From: G020354785 sp964521285
GTDB lineage: Bacteria; Bacteroidota; Bacteroidia; Bacteroidales; UBA10428
Assembly: GCA_964521285.1 (NCBI GenBank)
Contig: CAZFQS010000016.1
Location: 1 to 64,000, forward strand
Length of the DNA stretch: 64,000 nt
Reading direction: 5' to 3'
Part shown: positions 53,432 through 63,045 of the stretch, in pieces
Position numbering within the stretch: the first letter of the stretch is position 1
Layout of the letters: every line of letters begins with the position of its first letter
Notes under the pieces: model-generated
Databases searched by the model: none
What the model was told of the DNA's origin: nothing
Seen by the model: only the letters and a program-made list of their open reading frames with translations
Program-made: the position numbers and the translations under genes

Positions 53432-54442
53432 ATGTCAAAGAAAAGAGTTTTATCGTGCATACAGCCGACCGGCGAGGTCCATCTGGGAAATTATTTCGGT
53501 GCAATTAAAAACTGGGTTAATATTCAGGACCAGTACGATTGCATATATGGTGTGGTAGATTTACATGCAATGACTATGCCATATAAACCAAATGAACTGG
53601 AGGGCAATACACTCAAAATGGTGATGGATTTATTGATATGCGGAATTGATCCGGATAAATCAATATTGTTTATTCAATCTCTTGTCCCTCAACATACGGA
53701 ATTAACATGGATTTTTAATTGTATTACATCTTATGGTGAATTGACAAGAATGACCCAGTTTAAAGATAAATCTGAACAGAGCGAAAGCAATGTCAAAGGG
53801 AAGTTCATTTCAGCCGGACTTTTTACATATCCTATTTTGCAGGCTGCCGATATATTAATCTATAAAGCAGACTATGTTCCTGTTGGCATAGATCAGGTTC
53901 AGCATCTTGAACTTTCGAGAAATATAGCTGTGAGGTTTAATAATCAGTATGGCACATATTTTCCTGAGCCCAAACCATTACTGACTGATATTCCAAAGCT
54001 CGTTTCACTGGCAGATCCAACGAAAAAAATGAGTAAAAGCCTGGATGAAAAACATTATATAGGATTATTCGAGGAAGAAAACTCGATCAGAAAAAAAGTA
54101 AAATCTGCTGTAACTGATACAGGGGAACAGCAGGGAAATATAATGAGCCCCGGAGTTGAGAATCTATTCAATATAATAAAAGCATGCGGTAAGGATAAAG
54201 AATATAATGAACTTTTAAAGCAATATAAGTCAGGGATTCTAAAATATAAAGATTTAAAAGAAGTCACGGCAGATGCATTGGTTGAACTGACCAAAGGATT
54301 TATAACAAGAAGAGATGAAATCGCCGGAGATGAAACATATGTTAAAAATATAGCTAAGACAATGTCTGAAAAGGCAAGGGATATAGCAGCCAAAACAATC
54401 AGAGATGTGAGGTCTCTTGTAGGATTACCTGTCTATGATTAA
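53432..54442 (+). CDS. trpS: Tryptophanyl-tRNA synthetase
   Basis: TrpS charges tRNA-Trp. The 336-residue protein is the normal bacterial size. The HIGH-like motif is PTGEVHLGNYFGAIKNW. The substrate loop includes YGVVDLHAMTMPY and the GIDQVQHLELSRNIAVRFN stretch. The class I KMSKS motif appears as KKMSKSLDEKHYI. The region ends in RDEIAGDETYVKNIA and RDVRSLVGLPVYD. It faces rbfA on the other strand and converges with the large secreted protein at 54659. Confidence 0.97.
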   Translation: MSKKRVLSCIQPTGEVHLGNYFGAIKNWVNIQDQYDCIYGVVDLHAMTMPYKPNELEGNTLKMVMDLLICGIDPDKSILFIQSLVPQHTELTWIFNCITSYGELTRMTQFKDKSEQSESNVKGKFISAGLFTYPILQAADILIYKADYVPVGIDQVQHLELSRNIAVRFNNQYGTYFPEPKPLLTDIPKLVSLADPTKKMSKSLDEKHYIGLFEEENSIRKKVKSAVTDTGEQQGNIMSPGVENLFNIIKACGKDKEYNELLKQYKSGILKYKDLKEVTADALVELTKGFITRRDEIAGDETYVKNIAKTMSEKARDIAAKTIRDVRSLVGLPVYD

Positions 54443-54478
54443 TATTTGATAATGTAAACATAACTTATTAAAAATAAA

Positions 54479-54502
54479 AAGTCCCGCCATCTGCCGGGAC
54501 TT
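54479..54502. terminator. Hairpin terminator between convergent genes
   Basis: Arms aagtcccg (54479-54486) and cgggactt (54495-54502) form an 8-bp stem. On the minus strand the stem is followed by TTTTTATTTTTAA, so it best fits termination of the minus-strand T9SS gene. It lies 36 bases after the trpS stop and may act on both. Confidence 0.65.
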
Positions 54503-54581
54503 GCCCTGAAAATATTTTCAGGTATATTATATAGCTTCGAAGAACTGTTATATAACTTCGTACAAATATGATGCCAAAAAA

Positions 54582-54645
54582 AGAGGACAGCGCCTTCTTC
54601 AGGATGCTGTCCCCTCTTCAATCGCTCTCCATTAGCGCTGTTCCC
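54582..54645. repeat. Degenerate copy of the GGGGACAGCGCCC element
   Basis: The arm agaggacagcgcc (54582-54594) faces gctgtcccctct (54606-54617) with a bulge. A further half-arm, gcgctgttccc, lies at 54635-54645. It occupies the gap between two convergent genes. Confidence 0.6.
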
Positions 54646-54658
54646 TTATTCCCCTTTT

Positions 54659-57418
54659 TTATTCTACAGAGAATTTTTCAACATAGATTTTATCTTCAAA
54701 ATATAATTTGAAGATATATAAGCCCTTTGAAAATCCTGTCAGATCAATAGATTTAATATTACTGTTATTGGTCATGTAAACCAGTTCACCTGTATTACTG
54801 TAAATTGTAATCCTGTATGAATTGCCAAGCTTGTCAAGATTACTGATATAGAGAATACCGTCTGAAGGTACAGGATATAAATTCAGACCTAAATTACTAA
54901 GATCTTCAATATTATCGATTACTATATTAACTATTGCGACATCTGTGGCCATACATCCATTTGCATCCATTACATTTATATCATAAGTTCCCGATGATAA
55001 TCCACTGAATGTTGAACCTGACTGGTAGTCTCCTGCATCCAGAGCATATTGCAGTCCTCCTGCTGCCGAAGTGGCTGTAATAGTAATTTCTCCGTCATAT
55101 TCAAATATCGCATCTGTTACTGAAATATCCTCTATTACAGGATTCGGATTAACTATTAAAAGGAATGTCATGCTATCCTTCATGCCCTGGTTATTAGTTG
55201 CAATTATTGTAATTTCAGATTCGCCTGTCTGTCCTTCGTTAGGATCCAGAGATACGGTCCTGGTGCCGCCTGTTCCCGTGATATTTATTCCGGCCAAAGG
55301 CAAAAGATCTGTATTAGAGGACAGGGCTTCGAGGGTTACAGTGTTTACATCGTTATCACTGATATTTACTATAATTTCATTAATAGCTCCCCCGTCGCAA
55401 CCAGATACATCATCGATCGCAGATAATTCAGGCTTTGATGCTCCATAACCTGTTCCCTGAACAAATACAGGCTTTTCTTCAGCGCCTGTGCTTGTTACCA
55501 TTACATTATCTGAGTAATGCATAGCATTATCAGGTGCAAATCTTACATAAACCAGAGTTGGAGGCACATTATTATTTACAGGTGTCAGATTGATTGTTTC
55601 AGTATTACCGGAATAATCACCGCTTACAAGTGATATTTCAAAACCTTCGGGAGCAGTTACCATAATATCTGACGATAACGAATAACCTTCAACTGTAAAG
55701 CTTTGTTCAGTTGAATTTTCATAAATAAATACCGAGTCAAAATCTTCGAGAATGCCCGTAACTGATAATTCAGGACCATCATAGCAGTTACCTTCAAGTA
55801 TGAGAAATTTGTCAGCTGCCCCGGTGCTGGTATGCATTAATACAGTAAAGTAATTTTTTTCTGTAGAAGGAGAGAACCTCACATAAATCTGTGTCGAATC
55901 GACAGTTCCCCCGCTTTGGGTTAAAGTTATTGATGTCGTATCCCCGCTATAGTCACCGCTGGTTGTGGTTATGGCAAAACCTTCAGGAGCTTCAATATCA
56001 ATATCACTGGTAAGATTCGTACCCTTGACAGCATAACTCTGTTCAGCAGAAGTCTCTCCCAATGCTACATTTCCGAAAGCTTCAAGTGATCCGATAATAA
56101 TAATTTTTGCCGGTTCTCCTACCGCTGATCCCTGGTAGCTTCCAATATTAATTCCTTCGCTCATATCGCCGGCATTTAATGCCGGTGATCCTGCCAGGAG
56201 TCCGAAGGCTCTTCCGTCAGGATCTGCCCATAACGGATCGGCATCTATGTTGCCTCCCTCGTCATCTCCTAAATCACTATTCCATCCTGCACCCGAGCCA
56301 TTTGAACCTTCAATAAGACAGTGATCAATTTCAGGAACGGCTCCTCCTATATTGTTTATACTTTCATTCCATAGTATAACATTGGTTAATTCTGGTATAC
56401 ATGTTCCGTTTTTGATCTCATTAATAATTCCGTAAGATCCGTTTTTATACAAACTCATATTTATAAATCTGGGATTACATGCACCTTCATTTATTCCGCC
56501 CGCCAGGTTATACACAGCACCACCATCAATGTGACCTTCATGATGTGATATTTCCGATGTTTTAATAATCGGACTGCATTCTGCAGCGGATGTAGTGTTT
56601 TCGGCATAATTAAACATAGCTGCTCCCTTACCCGGATAAACACCTGATAAAATATTTAAATTGAAATCAACAATATCAAGTACCGGATTGCAGAGTCCCC
56701 CCATAGCTTTGCAATATAATCCGGCTCCGCCGTCAGCATAATTACCTCTGAACAGGACACTATCGAGAACGGGACTGCATTCACTGTTAGTCCCTGCATA
56801 TAACATCATTCCTCCGCCCGCTTTTGCATAATTTCCAAATATTATAAGTCTCTTTAACGTCGGATTGCATTTTCCTCCGCCAGTAGCAGATAAATATACT
56901 CCTCCCCCGACTGATGTACTGTCAGTGTGGCCGGTTGCATTACCTCCATATATAAAAAAGCCGTCCAGCAGGGTAGCAGAATCTATTGATTCTTCCTGAG
57001 TCCCCTTTGCAACAACTACATGATATGTGTTTTCTTCCATGTTACCTCCGCTGGCATCATTAAGAAATAAATCACCCAGTAATAAAGAAGGATTATTTTC
57101 ATAATCCCTGTTATTGATAACAGCCTGTGTTATAGGATCCTCATTTCCTATAAAACTTCCAAAAACTGCAACTCCCTGTTTAAGGGAAATATATTCATTC
57201 TTATCTCCGGTAGATGCAAGATAAAAACCAGTAGCCACAAATATTGTATCTCCTTCTGAGGCTAATTCAATTGCAGTTTTTATACTTGTAAAAGCATCGG
57301 TCCAGCTGGTACCATCATTATTTCCGGAAGCCATCCAGTGTACATAATGCCTGTTAGCATAACTGCCGCTAATTACGGCAAATGACAGGAAAATTAAAAG
57401 AAATGCAAATTTTTTCAT
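54659..57418 (-). CDS. T9SS surface protein with parallel beta-helix and Ig-like domains
   Basis: The 919-residue protein has a signal peptide (1-21). Residues 25-420 form a right-handed beta-helix: HWMASGNNDGTSWTDAFTSI, then coils such as NPTLKRLIIFGNYAKAGGGM and SPVLDSVLFRGNYADGGAGL, as in polymorphic-outer-membrane and pectate-lyase-like adhesins. Two Ig-like units follow (about 445-660), each with APEGFAITTTSGDYSG-type text. A cadherin-like unit (about 670-760) and one SprB-like unit (760-825) come next. The last 80 residues are a T9SS type A domain (LNLYPVPSDGILYISNL, GLYIFKLYFEDKIYVEKFSVE). No catalytic residues could be assigned. It is probably a binding or structural surface protein. 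Confidence 0.87.
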   Translation of the reverse strand: MKKFAFLLIFLSFAVISGSYANRHYVHWMASGNNDGTSWTDAFTSIKTAIELASEGDTIFVATGFYLASTGDKNEYISLKQGVAVFGSFIGNEDPITQAVINNRDYENNPSLLLGDLFLNDASGGNMEENTYHVVVAKGTQEESIDSATLLDGFFIYGGNATGHTDSTSVGGGVYLSATGGGKCNPTLKRLIIFGNYAKAGGGMMLYAGTNSECSPVLDSVLFRGNYADGGAGLYCKAMGGLCNPVLDIVDFNLNILSGVYPGKGAAMFNYAENTTSAAECSPIIKTSEISHHEGHIDGGAVYNLAGGINEGACNPRFINMSLYKNGSYGIINEIKNGTCIPELTNVILWNESINNIGGAVPEIDHCLIEGSNGSGAGWNSDLGDDEGGNIDADPLWADPDGRAFGLLAGSPALNAGDMSEGINIGSYQGSAVGEPAKIIIIGSLEAFGNVALGETSAEQSYAVKGTNLTSDIDIEAPEGFAITTTSGDYSGDTTSITLTQSGGTVDSTQIYVRFSPSTEKNYFTVLMHTSTGAADKFLILEGNCYDGPELSVTGILEDFDSVFIYENSTEQSFTVEGYSLSSDIMVTAPEGFEISLVSGDYSGNTETINLTPVNNNVPPTLVYVRFAPDNAMHYSDNVMVTSTGAEEKPVFVQGTGYGASKPELSAIDDVSGCDGGAINEIIVNISDNDVNTVTLEALSSNTDLLPLAGINITGTGGTRTVSLDPNEGQTGESEITIIATNNQGMKDSMTFLLIVNPNPVIEDISVTDAIFEYDGEITITATSAAGGLQYALDAGDYQSGSTFSGLSSGTYDINVMDANGCMATDVAIVNIVIDNIEDLSNLGLNLYPVPSDGILYISNLDKLGNSYRITIYSNTGELVYMTNNSNIKSIDLTGFSKGLYIFKLYFEDKIYVEKFSVE

Positions 57419-57641
57419 AACCTTATGTTTAGATAATTATTTTAGGATGATCATATTATTATGTTTTTGAGAAAGGTTCTCAAATTAATAAATTCTTTGA
57501 AAAAAGGATTTATTGAGACTATATTACCAGTAAAAATTTCAGGAATTCAATTTAATAAATATTTTATTTCAAAACATAATTTATTAATACTTTATTATAA
57601 AGTAAATTGCAATAAATAAAAATTTATCCGTCAATAATATA

Positions 57642-58199
57642 ATGAAGGAGGAAAAAAACATACGGACTGCAATAAGAGATTTTTTTGTAAAAGAATACAA
57701 TAAACTGGTTAATTATGTAAATGTTTACCTTAATGAACTCAGTTATTCGGTTGATGCAGAGGATATTATTCAGGATGTGGCACTTAATATATATTCCAAA
57801 GCTGATATTAACGCACCTATTGAAAATTTAGCAGCATATGCATACAGGTCTATAAAAAACAAGATAATTGATATCAGAAGGAAAAAAAGGGAAAACATGT
57901 CAATTGAAGATTTCAATAATAAAAAAAATGAAAACATTTTATCGGAAACAGTATCCGTGGATGAGGAAGAAGACTTTTATAAAGATGAAAATGTATATAG
58001 AAAAATGATGGAAGCCATGGATATATTAAAATCACAGGAAAGGGACATTATTATTGAGACGGAATTTAACGGAAGGTCATTTAATGAACTGTCAATAGAA
58101 TGGAATACTCCTGTTGGGACTTTGCTGGCACGTAAACACAGGGCTTTAAGCAAATTGCAGAAAATATTACAAAACGAAAAAAAGAAGTATAATCTTTAA
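57642..58199 (+). CDS. ECF-type RNA polymerase sigma factor
   Basis: Sigma-70 family members of this size (185 residues) have only region 2 and region 4. Region 2 is at about 15-85 (YSVDAEDIIQDVALNIYSK, AAYAYRSIKNKIIDIRRKKRE). Region 4 is at about 125-180 (LKSQERDIIIETEFNGRSFN and NTPVGTLLARKHRALSKLQK, the helix-turn-helix). An acidic linker joins them. It is followed 12 bases later by a membrane protein instead of a classical zinc anti-sigma factor. It is divergent from the beta-helix T9SS gene across 223 bases. The signal it responds to is not known. Confidence 0.92.
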   Translation: MKEEKNIRTAIRDFFVKEYNKLVNYVNVYLNELSYSVDAEDIIQDVALNIYSKADINAPIENLAAYAYRSIKNKIIDIRRKKRENMSIEDFNNKKNENILSETVSVDEEEDFYKDENVYRKMMEAMDILKSQERDIIIETEFNGRSFNELSIEWNTPVGTLLARKHRALSKLQKILQNEKKKYNL

Positions 58200-58211
58200 A
58201 ACTATAATAAA

Positions 58212-58610
58212 ATGGTAGCACATATTTTTCAGAGAAACGGCGAATCAAAGATTGTCTATATTTTAAGGATAATAGGATTGGCCATCCTTGGTTTAATAGG
58301 AGCAGTAGCAATAGCATTACTTCTTGGTTATGTTGTTGTATGGTTATGGAACTGGCTAATGCCTGAACTTTTTGGACTCACGACCATTACTTTCTGGCAG
58401 GCAGTCGTGATGATTATATTAGCCAGGATAATATTCGGAGGATTTAAACATTCACCCGGTGATCGCCCGAGAGATAGATTTATGAGCAGAAAGAAAAGAA
58501 TTTTTCCGGGACATCCTTTTGATAAGAAATGGAAATATTATGATGATTACTGGAGGGAGGAAGGAGAAGAAGCATTTAATGAGTATGTGAGGAAAAAGGA
58601 AGAAGAGTAA
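58212..58610 (+). CDS. Small two-helix membrane protein next to the sigma factor
   Basis: I recognise no named family. The 132-residue protein has two membrane helices: about 20-45 (ILRIIGLAILGLIGAVAIAL) and 60-82 (TFWQAVVMIILARIIFGGF). Residues 85-132 are a charged cytoplasmic tail (RDRFMSRKKRIFPGHPFDKK, DDYWREEGEEAFNEYVRKKEEE). The start is 12 bases after the sigma factor stop, so the two are co-transcribed. It may control the sigma factor from the membrane, but it lacks the HxxxCxxC zinc motif of ordinary anti-sigma factors. That role is inference. Confidence 0.72.
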   Translation: MVAHIFQRNGESKIVYILRIIGLAILGLIGAVAIALLLGYVVVWLWNWLMPELFGLTTITFWQAVVMIILARIIFGGFKHSPGDRPRDRFMSRKKRIFPGHPFDKKWKYYDDYWREEGEEAFNEYVRKKEEE

Positions 58611-58630
58611 AATTCATAATTATTCTTATA

Positions 58631-58674
58631 AATCGCCGGGTGAGAAACTACAATGTTCTGCCTGGCGATTTTTT
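58631..58674 (+). terminator. Rho-independent terminator after the sigma factor operon
   Basis: Arms aatcgccggg (58631-58640) and cctggcgatt (58661-58670) pair over 10 bases with one G-T, followed by six T (58669-58674). It lies 21 bases after the stop. Confidence 0.9.
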
Positions 58675-58700
58675 GTTTTTAGTAACTAACAGTAATGTAC

Positions 58701-59618
58701 CTATAAGTTTTCCCTTGATATACCATATTCCTTTTCAATTGTTTTGTCACCTATTGGTTCAACATGTATAGTTACATCAAACAGATTATCTATTTTTGAC
58801 CTGATACTTTGCTCAACTTGATGTGAAAGCTCATGGGCTGCATTTAAGGATAGACTGCCGTCAACCTCAATATCAGCGCCAATTTTTAATTTATGGCCAA
58901 CATTTCTAACTACAACCCGGTGGGGATTTTTAACACCTTCCACAGAATCGATAGCTTTAAATATGATATCGTAAATTTTATTATCTTTTATCCCGTCCAT
59001 TAATTCGATGTTTGTTTTAAGAAAAATCTGAACTGCAACTTTGATGATCCAGGCACTGACTATTAAGGCGGCCATAGAGTCGATAACCGGCATTTTCAGC
59101 AAATGAGTAAAAATCAGTCCGATTAAAACTGATAAAGAAATTAATACATCATTTTGCATATTCTTTGCATTAGCCCTTAACATATCACTATTTGTGCGGT
59201 TGCCAATTTTAAACTGGTGATATGATAAAAAAACCTTACCTATTATTGATATCACTGTCACATATATCGCAATTTTCAGGGGAATCTCCGCATAGGTACC
59301 TTTAATCATCTTTTGTATAGATAGTATCGCCAGCTGAATTCCTGCTGCAAAGATTATCAGGGATAATAATCTGGTAGCAATAGTTTCTGCTCTGCCATAA
59401 CCGTATGGATATTTTTTATTAGGGGGTTTTGATAATACGTTCGCTGTAATTAAGGTGATTAATGAAGTTATTATGTCTTCCATAGAATCGATACCATCTG
59501 CAACAACGGCAAGACTTCCTGCTAATAGTCCGAATACTACTTTTAAAACTGCCAGGAAGGCATTACCAATAATGGCTATCAATGATGCCTTTTTAATTTC
59601 TTTAATCCTGTGTTCCAT
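58701..59618 (-). CDS. Cation diffusion facilitator family transporter
   Basis: CDF proteins export divalent metal ions (Zn, Fe, Mn and others) by proton exchange. The 305-residue protein has about six membrane helices in residues 12-200, with metal-site segments ADGIDSMEDIITSL (helix 2) and PVIDSMAALIVSAWI (helix 5), KYPYGYGRAETIA in the loop and NAKNMQNDVLISLSVLIG. The C-terminal 90 residues form the cytoplasmic metallochaperone-like domain (HRVVVRNVGHKLKIGADIEV, HELSHQVEQSIRSKI, VTIHVEP). The metal-site pattern is DD-like in helix 2 with one clear D in helix 5, which suggests Fe or Mn as much as Zn. Monocistronic. Confidence 0.93.
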   Translation of the reverse strand: MEHRIKEIKKASLIAIIGNAFLAVLKVVFGLLAGSLAVVADGIDSMEDIITSLITLITANVLSKPPNKKYPYGYGRAETIATRLLSLIIFAAGIQLAILSIQKMIKGTYAEIPLKIAIYVTVISIIGKVFLSYHQFKIGNRTNSDMLRANAKNMQNDVLISLSVLIGLIFTHLLKMPVIDSMAALIVSAWIIKVAVQIFLKTNIELMDGIKDNKIYDIIFKAIDSVEGVKNPHRVVVRNVGHKLKIGADIEVDGSLSLNAAHELSHQVEQSIRSKIDNLFDVTIHVEPIGDKTIEKEYGISRENL

Positions 59619-59918
59619 CTGGACATTGGATAAACAAATTTGAATATAATATAAAATTATAAAACAATGATTATATTAATGATAGCAAAGAAGTTTTTTT
59701 TAATATCATAAATATAAATTAAATAAATAATTAAAAGACAAGTATCAAAACTTCCGGATTATGTTTTAATCTCAACAATTGTTATTTTAAGTGTATTAAA
59801 TTCAATAATGTCATTCAATATCATTCCTTGCGAAAACCGGGTGTCCATTTAATTTCTTTTGTAAATTTATAGGGCAGAGTTTAGATAAAATATAAATGTC
59901 TTAAATTTTTTTAATATT
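59619..59918. other. Intergenic region, 300 bases, between divergent genes
   Basis: This very AT-rich stretch lies between the CDF gene (minus) and the OsmC gene (plus), so it must contain both promoters. I could not choose a convincing promoter pair, and no stem, tRNA or ORF stands out. Confidence 0.4.
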
Positions 59919-60332
59919 ATGAAAGATACTATAGATCTAAAATGGATTAATAATCTGGCATTTGAAGCAATTATTGACGGGCATAAAATGATCGTGGATG
60001 CTAAACCCGAAGTAGGGGGAACTGATAAAGGTCCGTCTCCTAAACCTTTAATGATGGTTGCAATAGGTGGTTGCACAGGAATCGATGTTGCTTCACTGTT
60101 AAAAAAAATGAGAATAGAAGTCGAACAATTTAATGTAAGAGTTGAAGGTGATATTACTGAAGAGCATCCCAAACATTTTTCAGCTATGCATATTATATAC
60201 GAATTCAAAGGAAGAGATTTGCCTCTGGATAAGATTAAAAAAGCAGTTGAGTTGTCACAGAATAAATATTGCGGGGTTAGCGAATCCTACAGGAAAGCTA
60301 TGAAATTAACCTATGAAATAAGGCTTGTATGA
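59919..60332 (+). CDS. OsmC/Ohr family peroxiredoxin-like protein
   Basis: OsmC proteins reduce organic hydroperoxides through two cysteines. The 137-residue protein has both: one in VAIGGCTGIDVASLLKKMR and one in QNKYCGVSESY. The VDAKPEVGGTDKGPSPKPLMM lead-in and the NVRVEGDITEEHPKHFS strand are typical of the OsmC group rather than Ohr. The length is normal. It precedes comF by 17 bases on the same strand. The substrate range is not known. Confidence 0.92.
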   Translation: MKDTIDLKWINNLAFEAIIDGHKMIVDAKPEVGGTDKGPSPKPLMMVAIGGCTGIDVASLLKKMRIEVEQFNVRVEGDITEEHPKHFSAMHIIYEFKGRDLPLDKIKKAVELSQNKYCGVSESYRKAMKLTYEIRLV

Positions 60333-60349
60333 TATACAATTAACGCTAA

Positions 60350-61051
60350 TTGAATAGTCTTTTTAATATATTCTACGATCTTTTTTCTTTAATATTTCCA
60401 CAAGTATGCCCGGCTTGTGGAAACACTCTTTATATTCAGGAGAATTCAATCTGCACAAAATGTCTATACGAGCTTCCTAAAACAAATTTTCATTTGAATA
60501 AGGACAACGAAGTTGCCCGCTTATTCTGGGGAAGAATTAAGCTGGAAGCTGCTACATCGTATTACTTTTATTACAAAGGCAGTAAGTTTCAAAATATTAT
60601 TCATCAGTTTAAATACAAGGGTCAAAAACATATAGGATTTAATTTGGGACGATTATTTGGTGCTGATTTAAAAAATACTCTTTTTTCTGAAATTGAAATA
60701 ATTCATCCTGTTCCTCTTCACTACAAAAAATTGAAAAGAAGAGGATATAATCAAAGTGAATATATAGCCAGAGGAATTTCAGAAAGCCTGAATAAACCGG
60801 TTATTACAGATGCTGTGTACAGGGCAACAGATGTTGAAACACAGACAATAAAAAGCAGGTATGAAAGATGGGAGAATATTAAAGATGTTTTTAAAATTAG
60901 GAAAGTTAATAAGCTGGAAAACAAGCATATACTACTTGTTGATGACGTGCTTACAACCGGGTCAACTTTGGAGGCATGTGCCGGCGAAATTTTAAAATTG
61001 GATAGCACAAAAGTCAGTATTGCTACATTGGTATTTGCAAAGTATGGTTAG
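60350..61051 (+). CDS. ComF family phosphoribosyltransferase-like protein
   Basis: ComF proteins are linked to DNA uptake in several bacteria. The 233-residue protein has an N-terminal zinc finger CPACGNTLYIQENSICTKC, then a PRTase fold with IHQFKYKGQKHIGFNLG, IHPVPLHYKKLKRRGYNQSEYIA and the PRPP-binding loop ILLVDDVLTTGSTLEA. The start is TTG (60350), because the only upstream ATG overlaps the OsmC stop and reads into an immediate stop. So TTG is the best start, but it is uncertain by a few codons. It ends 25 bases before the convergent lipoprotein gene. Confidence 0.88.
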   Translation: MNSLFNIFYDLFSLIFPQVCPACGNTLYIQENSICTKCLYELPKTNFHLNKDNEVARLFWGRIKLEAATSYYFYYKGSKFQNIIHQFKYKGQKHIGFNLGRLFGADLKNTLFSEIEIIHPVPLHYKKLKRRGYNQSEYIARGISESLNKPVITDAVYRATDVETQTIKSRYERWENIKDVFKIRKVNKLENKHILLVDDVLTTGSTLEACAGEILKLDSTKVSIATLVFAKYG

Positions 61052-61076
61052 TTGGATTATCAGGTTATTAAACTGA

Positions 61077-62912
61077 TCATTCAATTTTCCATGTTATCTC
61101 AACATCCCAGTTTGATCGTACATTAATATCTCCTTTATAATATAAGACTTTCTCTGGCTGGATCTTTTTTAAATAAATACCTGTATCCCATTTGCGGTTA
61201 TCATTATTATCATAAATAACCTTTAGCATGTATTTTTTAGGCTGGAGAAAATCAAATGTAATGATATCGTTTTGCGAAATAAATTTTTCTTTTACAAGGT
61301 CTTCCTTCTCGGTAAGTAGCTGCACTATTAAAGGAGTGGTGACGTTTTCTGCTGTTATTATTATGTTTCCGTAATAATCAGCTTTTTGTGTTATAAAATT
61401 CATTAATATCGTGTCATTAGAGAAACCATAAATGTCTGTAAATGCCCCTGGTTCAATTAAAAGTTTATAGTTCATTCTTTCCTCCCATTGCGTGGCGATC
61501 TTAAACCTTCTAAGTTTTAAAGTATCCTTTGTAAATATAAAGGGCTGAATTATTTCGAGACTATCTTCAATTTTATAAAGTTTTATAAGAGAGGGGTCAT
61601 AATTACTAACTGGTTTTTCAGTACTTATACGGATAGATTTGTTTAAATCAACAGTAGCCCTGTTTTTAATGTTAAAATCAAGATTTAAATATTTTTCTTT
61701 CGCAATAATATTATCTGTCTCTTTACTTCTTCTGAGAGATGGTGTTTTTGCCTTTTGTTCACGATATTTTAGAATAATCGTATCAATTTGTGTAGTAAAA
61801 TTCTTTAATGTATCAATTATTGTATATTTCAATTGCAATAAAATTGTATCCATCTTGCTTATTAAAGAATCTTTTATCCAATATATTACAGTATCATTGT
61901 TTACAGATTTTTCTTTAATATACCAGTCATTGCTATAAGAAAAGTTGAGGGGTTTTATATACAGACTGTCATATAACGGCCTTTTAAATGTAAAAAATAA
62001 TTTTTCTCTTGTTTCCCTTTCTCTTGCAGTAAGATATTGAAACTCACTTTCTTCCTGAAAAAGATACATATTAACATGCAGTGCATATATTAATTTCTCT
62101 TCAACCTGTATTGTATCTCCTGTTAATGAGTCTATTACAAATCCGGTTTGTTTTAAGTCACTGGCAATGCTATCCCTGGAAAGTAAAGAATCGGCCAGAT
62201 AGTAATAGGTTGTTTCGATCAGTTCAGGATTGATTACAAATGAAGTATCAATAAATGCAATTTTTTCACTGGTAATATCAAATAATAAATTTGAGTTAGC
62301 ATCTTGCAGCGCAAAGATTTTAAATGTATCTGATTTTATGTTATTTACCGCGAATGTCCCGTCTTTATTTGTTTTGCCGATAAACGAAGGAATCTCAAGA
62401 TATGGTGCAGAATCATTTAAGTTCTCATAAAGCATAATATTAACCGGTTCATCTTCAGGCTTCAGATTAAAAGCATTAAAAAGTTTACCGGTTACTGACA
62501 TTGAATCTACGTAATTTCCTGTTGATATTACAAATTCAAAATTAGGGAGAACATTTCCCTCATTATTATCTGCAATGGCATTACCAAAGTTTAATGTATA
62601 AGTTGTACTATCTCTTAATTCATTATTTAAGTCAATAACAAGACTTTTACCCTTAAGCTTTGTTACCGGCCTTTCTTTTAGTGGGGGAGATATTATTAAT
62701 TCTTTATAAATATTCTTAAGCTGTATGAATTCATCAAATTTTATTTCTATTTTTTTGCCATCAAATCCAGTTGAATAGTTAACCGGATCACTTGAAACTA
62801 TCTCCGGAGGCGTTTCATCCTTTGGCCCCCCGGTTGGAGAACCTATCCTGGCACATCCGTAAGTGATAACAAGCGCGCCTGCAAAAATGTATTTGGTAAT
62901 AGCCTTAATCAA
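61077..62912 (-). CDS. Lipoprotein with N-terminal Ig-like domain
   Basis: The 611-residue product has the leader MIKAITKYIFAGALVITYGC followed by ARIGSPTGGPKDETPPEIV, a signature of a conserved Bacteroidota family of Ig-like-domain lipoproteins. Residues 35-135 form a SbsA-type Ig-like domain (YSTGFDGKKIEIKFDEFI, then LVIDLNNELRDSTTYTLNFG). Later regions alternate carboxypeptidase-regulatory-like strands (KDGTFAVNNIKSDTFKIFAL) and other beta-strand units. The last segment FLQPKKYMLKVIYDNNDNRKWD resembles a similar motif. It is probably anchored at the outer membrane. It is divergent from lgt across 133 bases. The role is unknown. Confidence 0.85.
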   Translation of the reverse strand: MIKAITKYIFAGALVITYGCARIGSPTGGPKDETPPEIVSSDPVNYSTGFDGKKIEIKFDEFIQLKNIYKELIISPPLKERPVTKLKGKSLVIDLNNELRDSTTYTLNFGNAIADNNEGNVLPNFEFVISTGNYVDSMSVTGKLFNAFNLKPEDEPVNIMLYENLNDSAPYLEIPSFIGKTNKDGTFAVNNIKSDTFKIFALQDANSNLLFDITSEKIAFIDTSFVINPELIETTYYYLADSLLSRDSIASDLKQTGFVIDSLTGDTIQVEEKLIYALHVNMYLFQEESEFQYLTARERETREKLFFTFKRPLYDSLYIKPLNFSYSNDWYIKEKSVNNDTVIYWIKDSLISKMDTILLQLKYTIIDTLKNFTTQIDTIILKYREQKAKTPSLRRSKETDNIIAKEKYLNLDFNIKNRATVDLNKSIRISTEKPVSNYDPSLIKLYKIEDSLEIIQPFIFTKDTLKLRRFKIATQWEERMNYKLLIEPGAFTDIYGFSNDTILMNFITQKADYYGNIIITAENVTTPLIVQLLTEKEDLVKEKFISQNDIITFDFLQPKKYMLKVIYDNNDNRKWDTGIYLKKIQPEKVLYYKGDINVRSNWDVEITWKIE

Positions 62913-62993
62913 AACCAGTTTTTCATTTATTCATGATAACACAAACTTACAAACTTTAAAATTATTTTAAGATTGCGTTAATGGAAATATAAA

Positions 62994-63024
62994 TTTTTCT
63001 ATTCTATTTTGTTTATTAGTTTTG
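62994..63024 (+). promoter_or_regulatory. Promoter of lgt
   Basis: TTTT (62994-62997), a 19-base spacer and TAGTTTTG (63017-63024) fit the Bacteroidota promoter, with one base off in the upstream box. The start codon is 22 bases downstream. Confidence 0.5.
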
Positions 63025-63045
63025 TAATGACTTAATCCTAAAATA

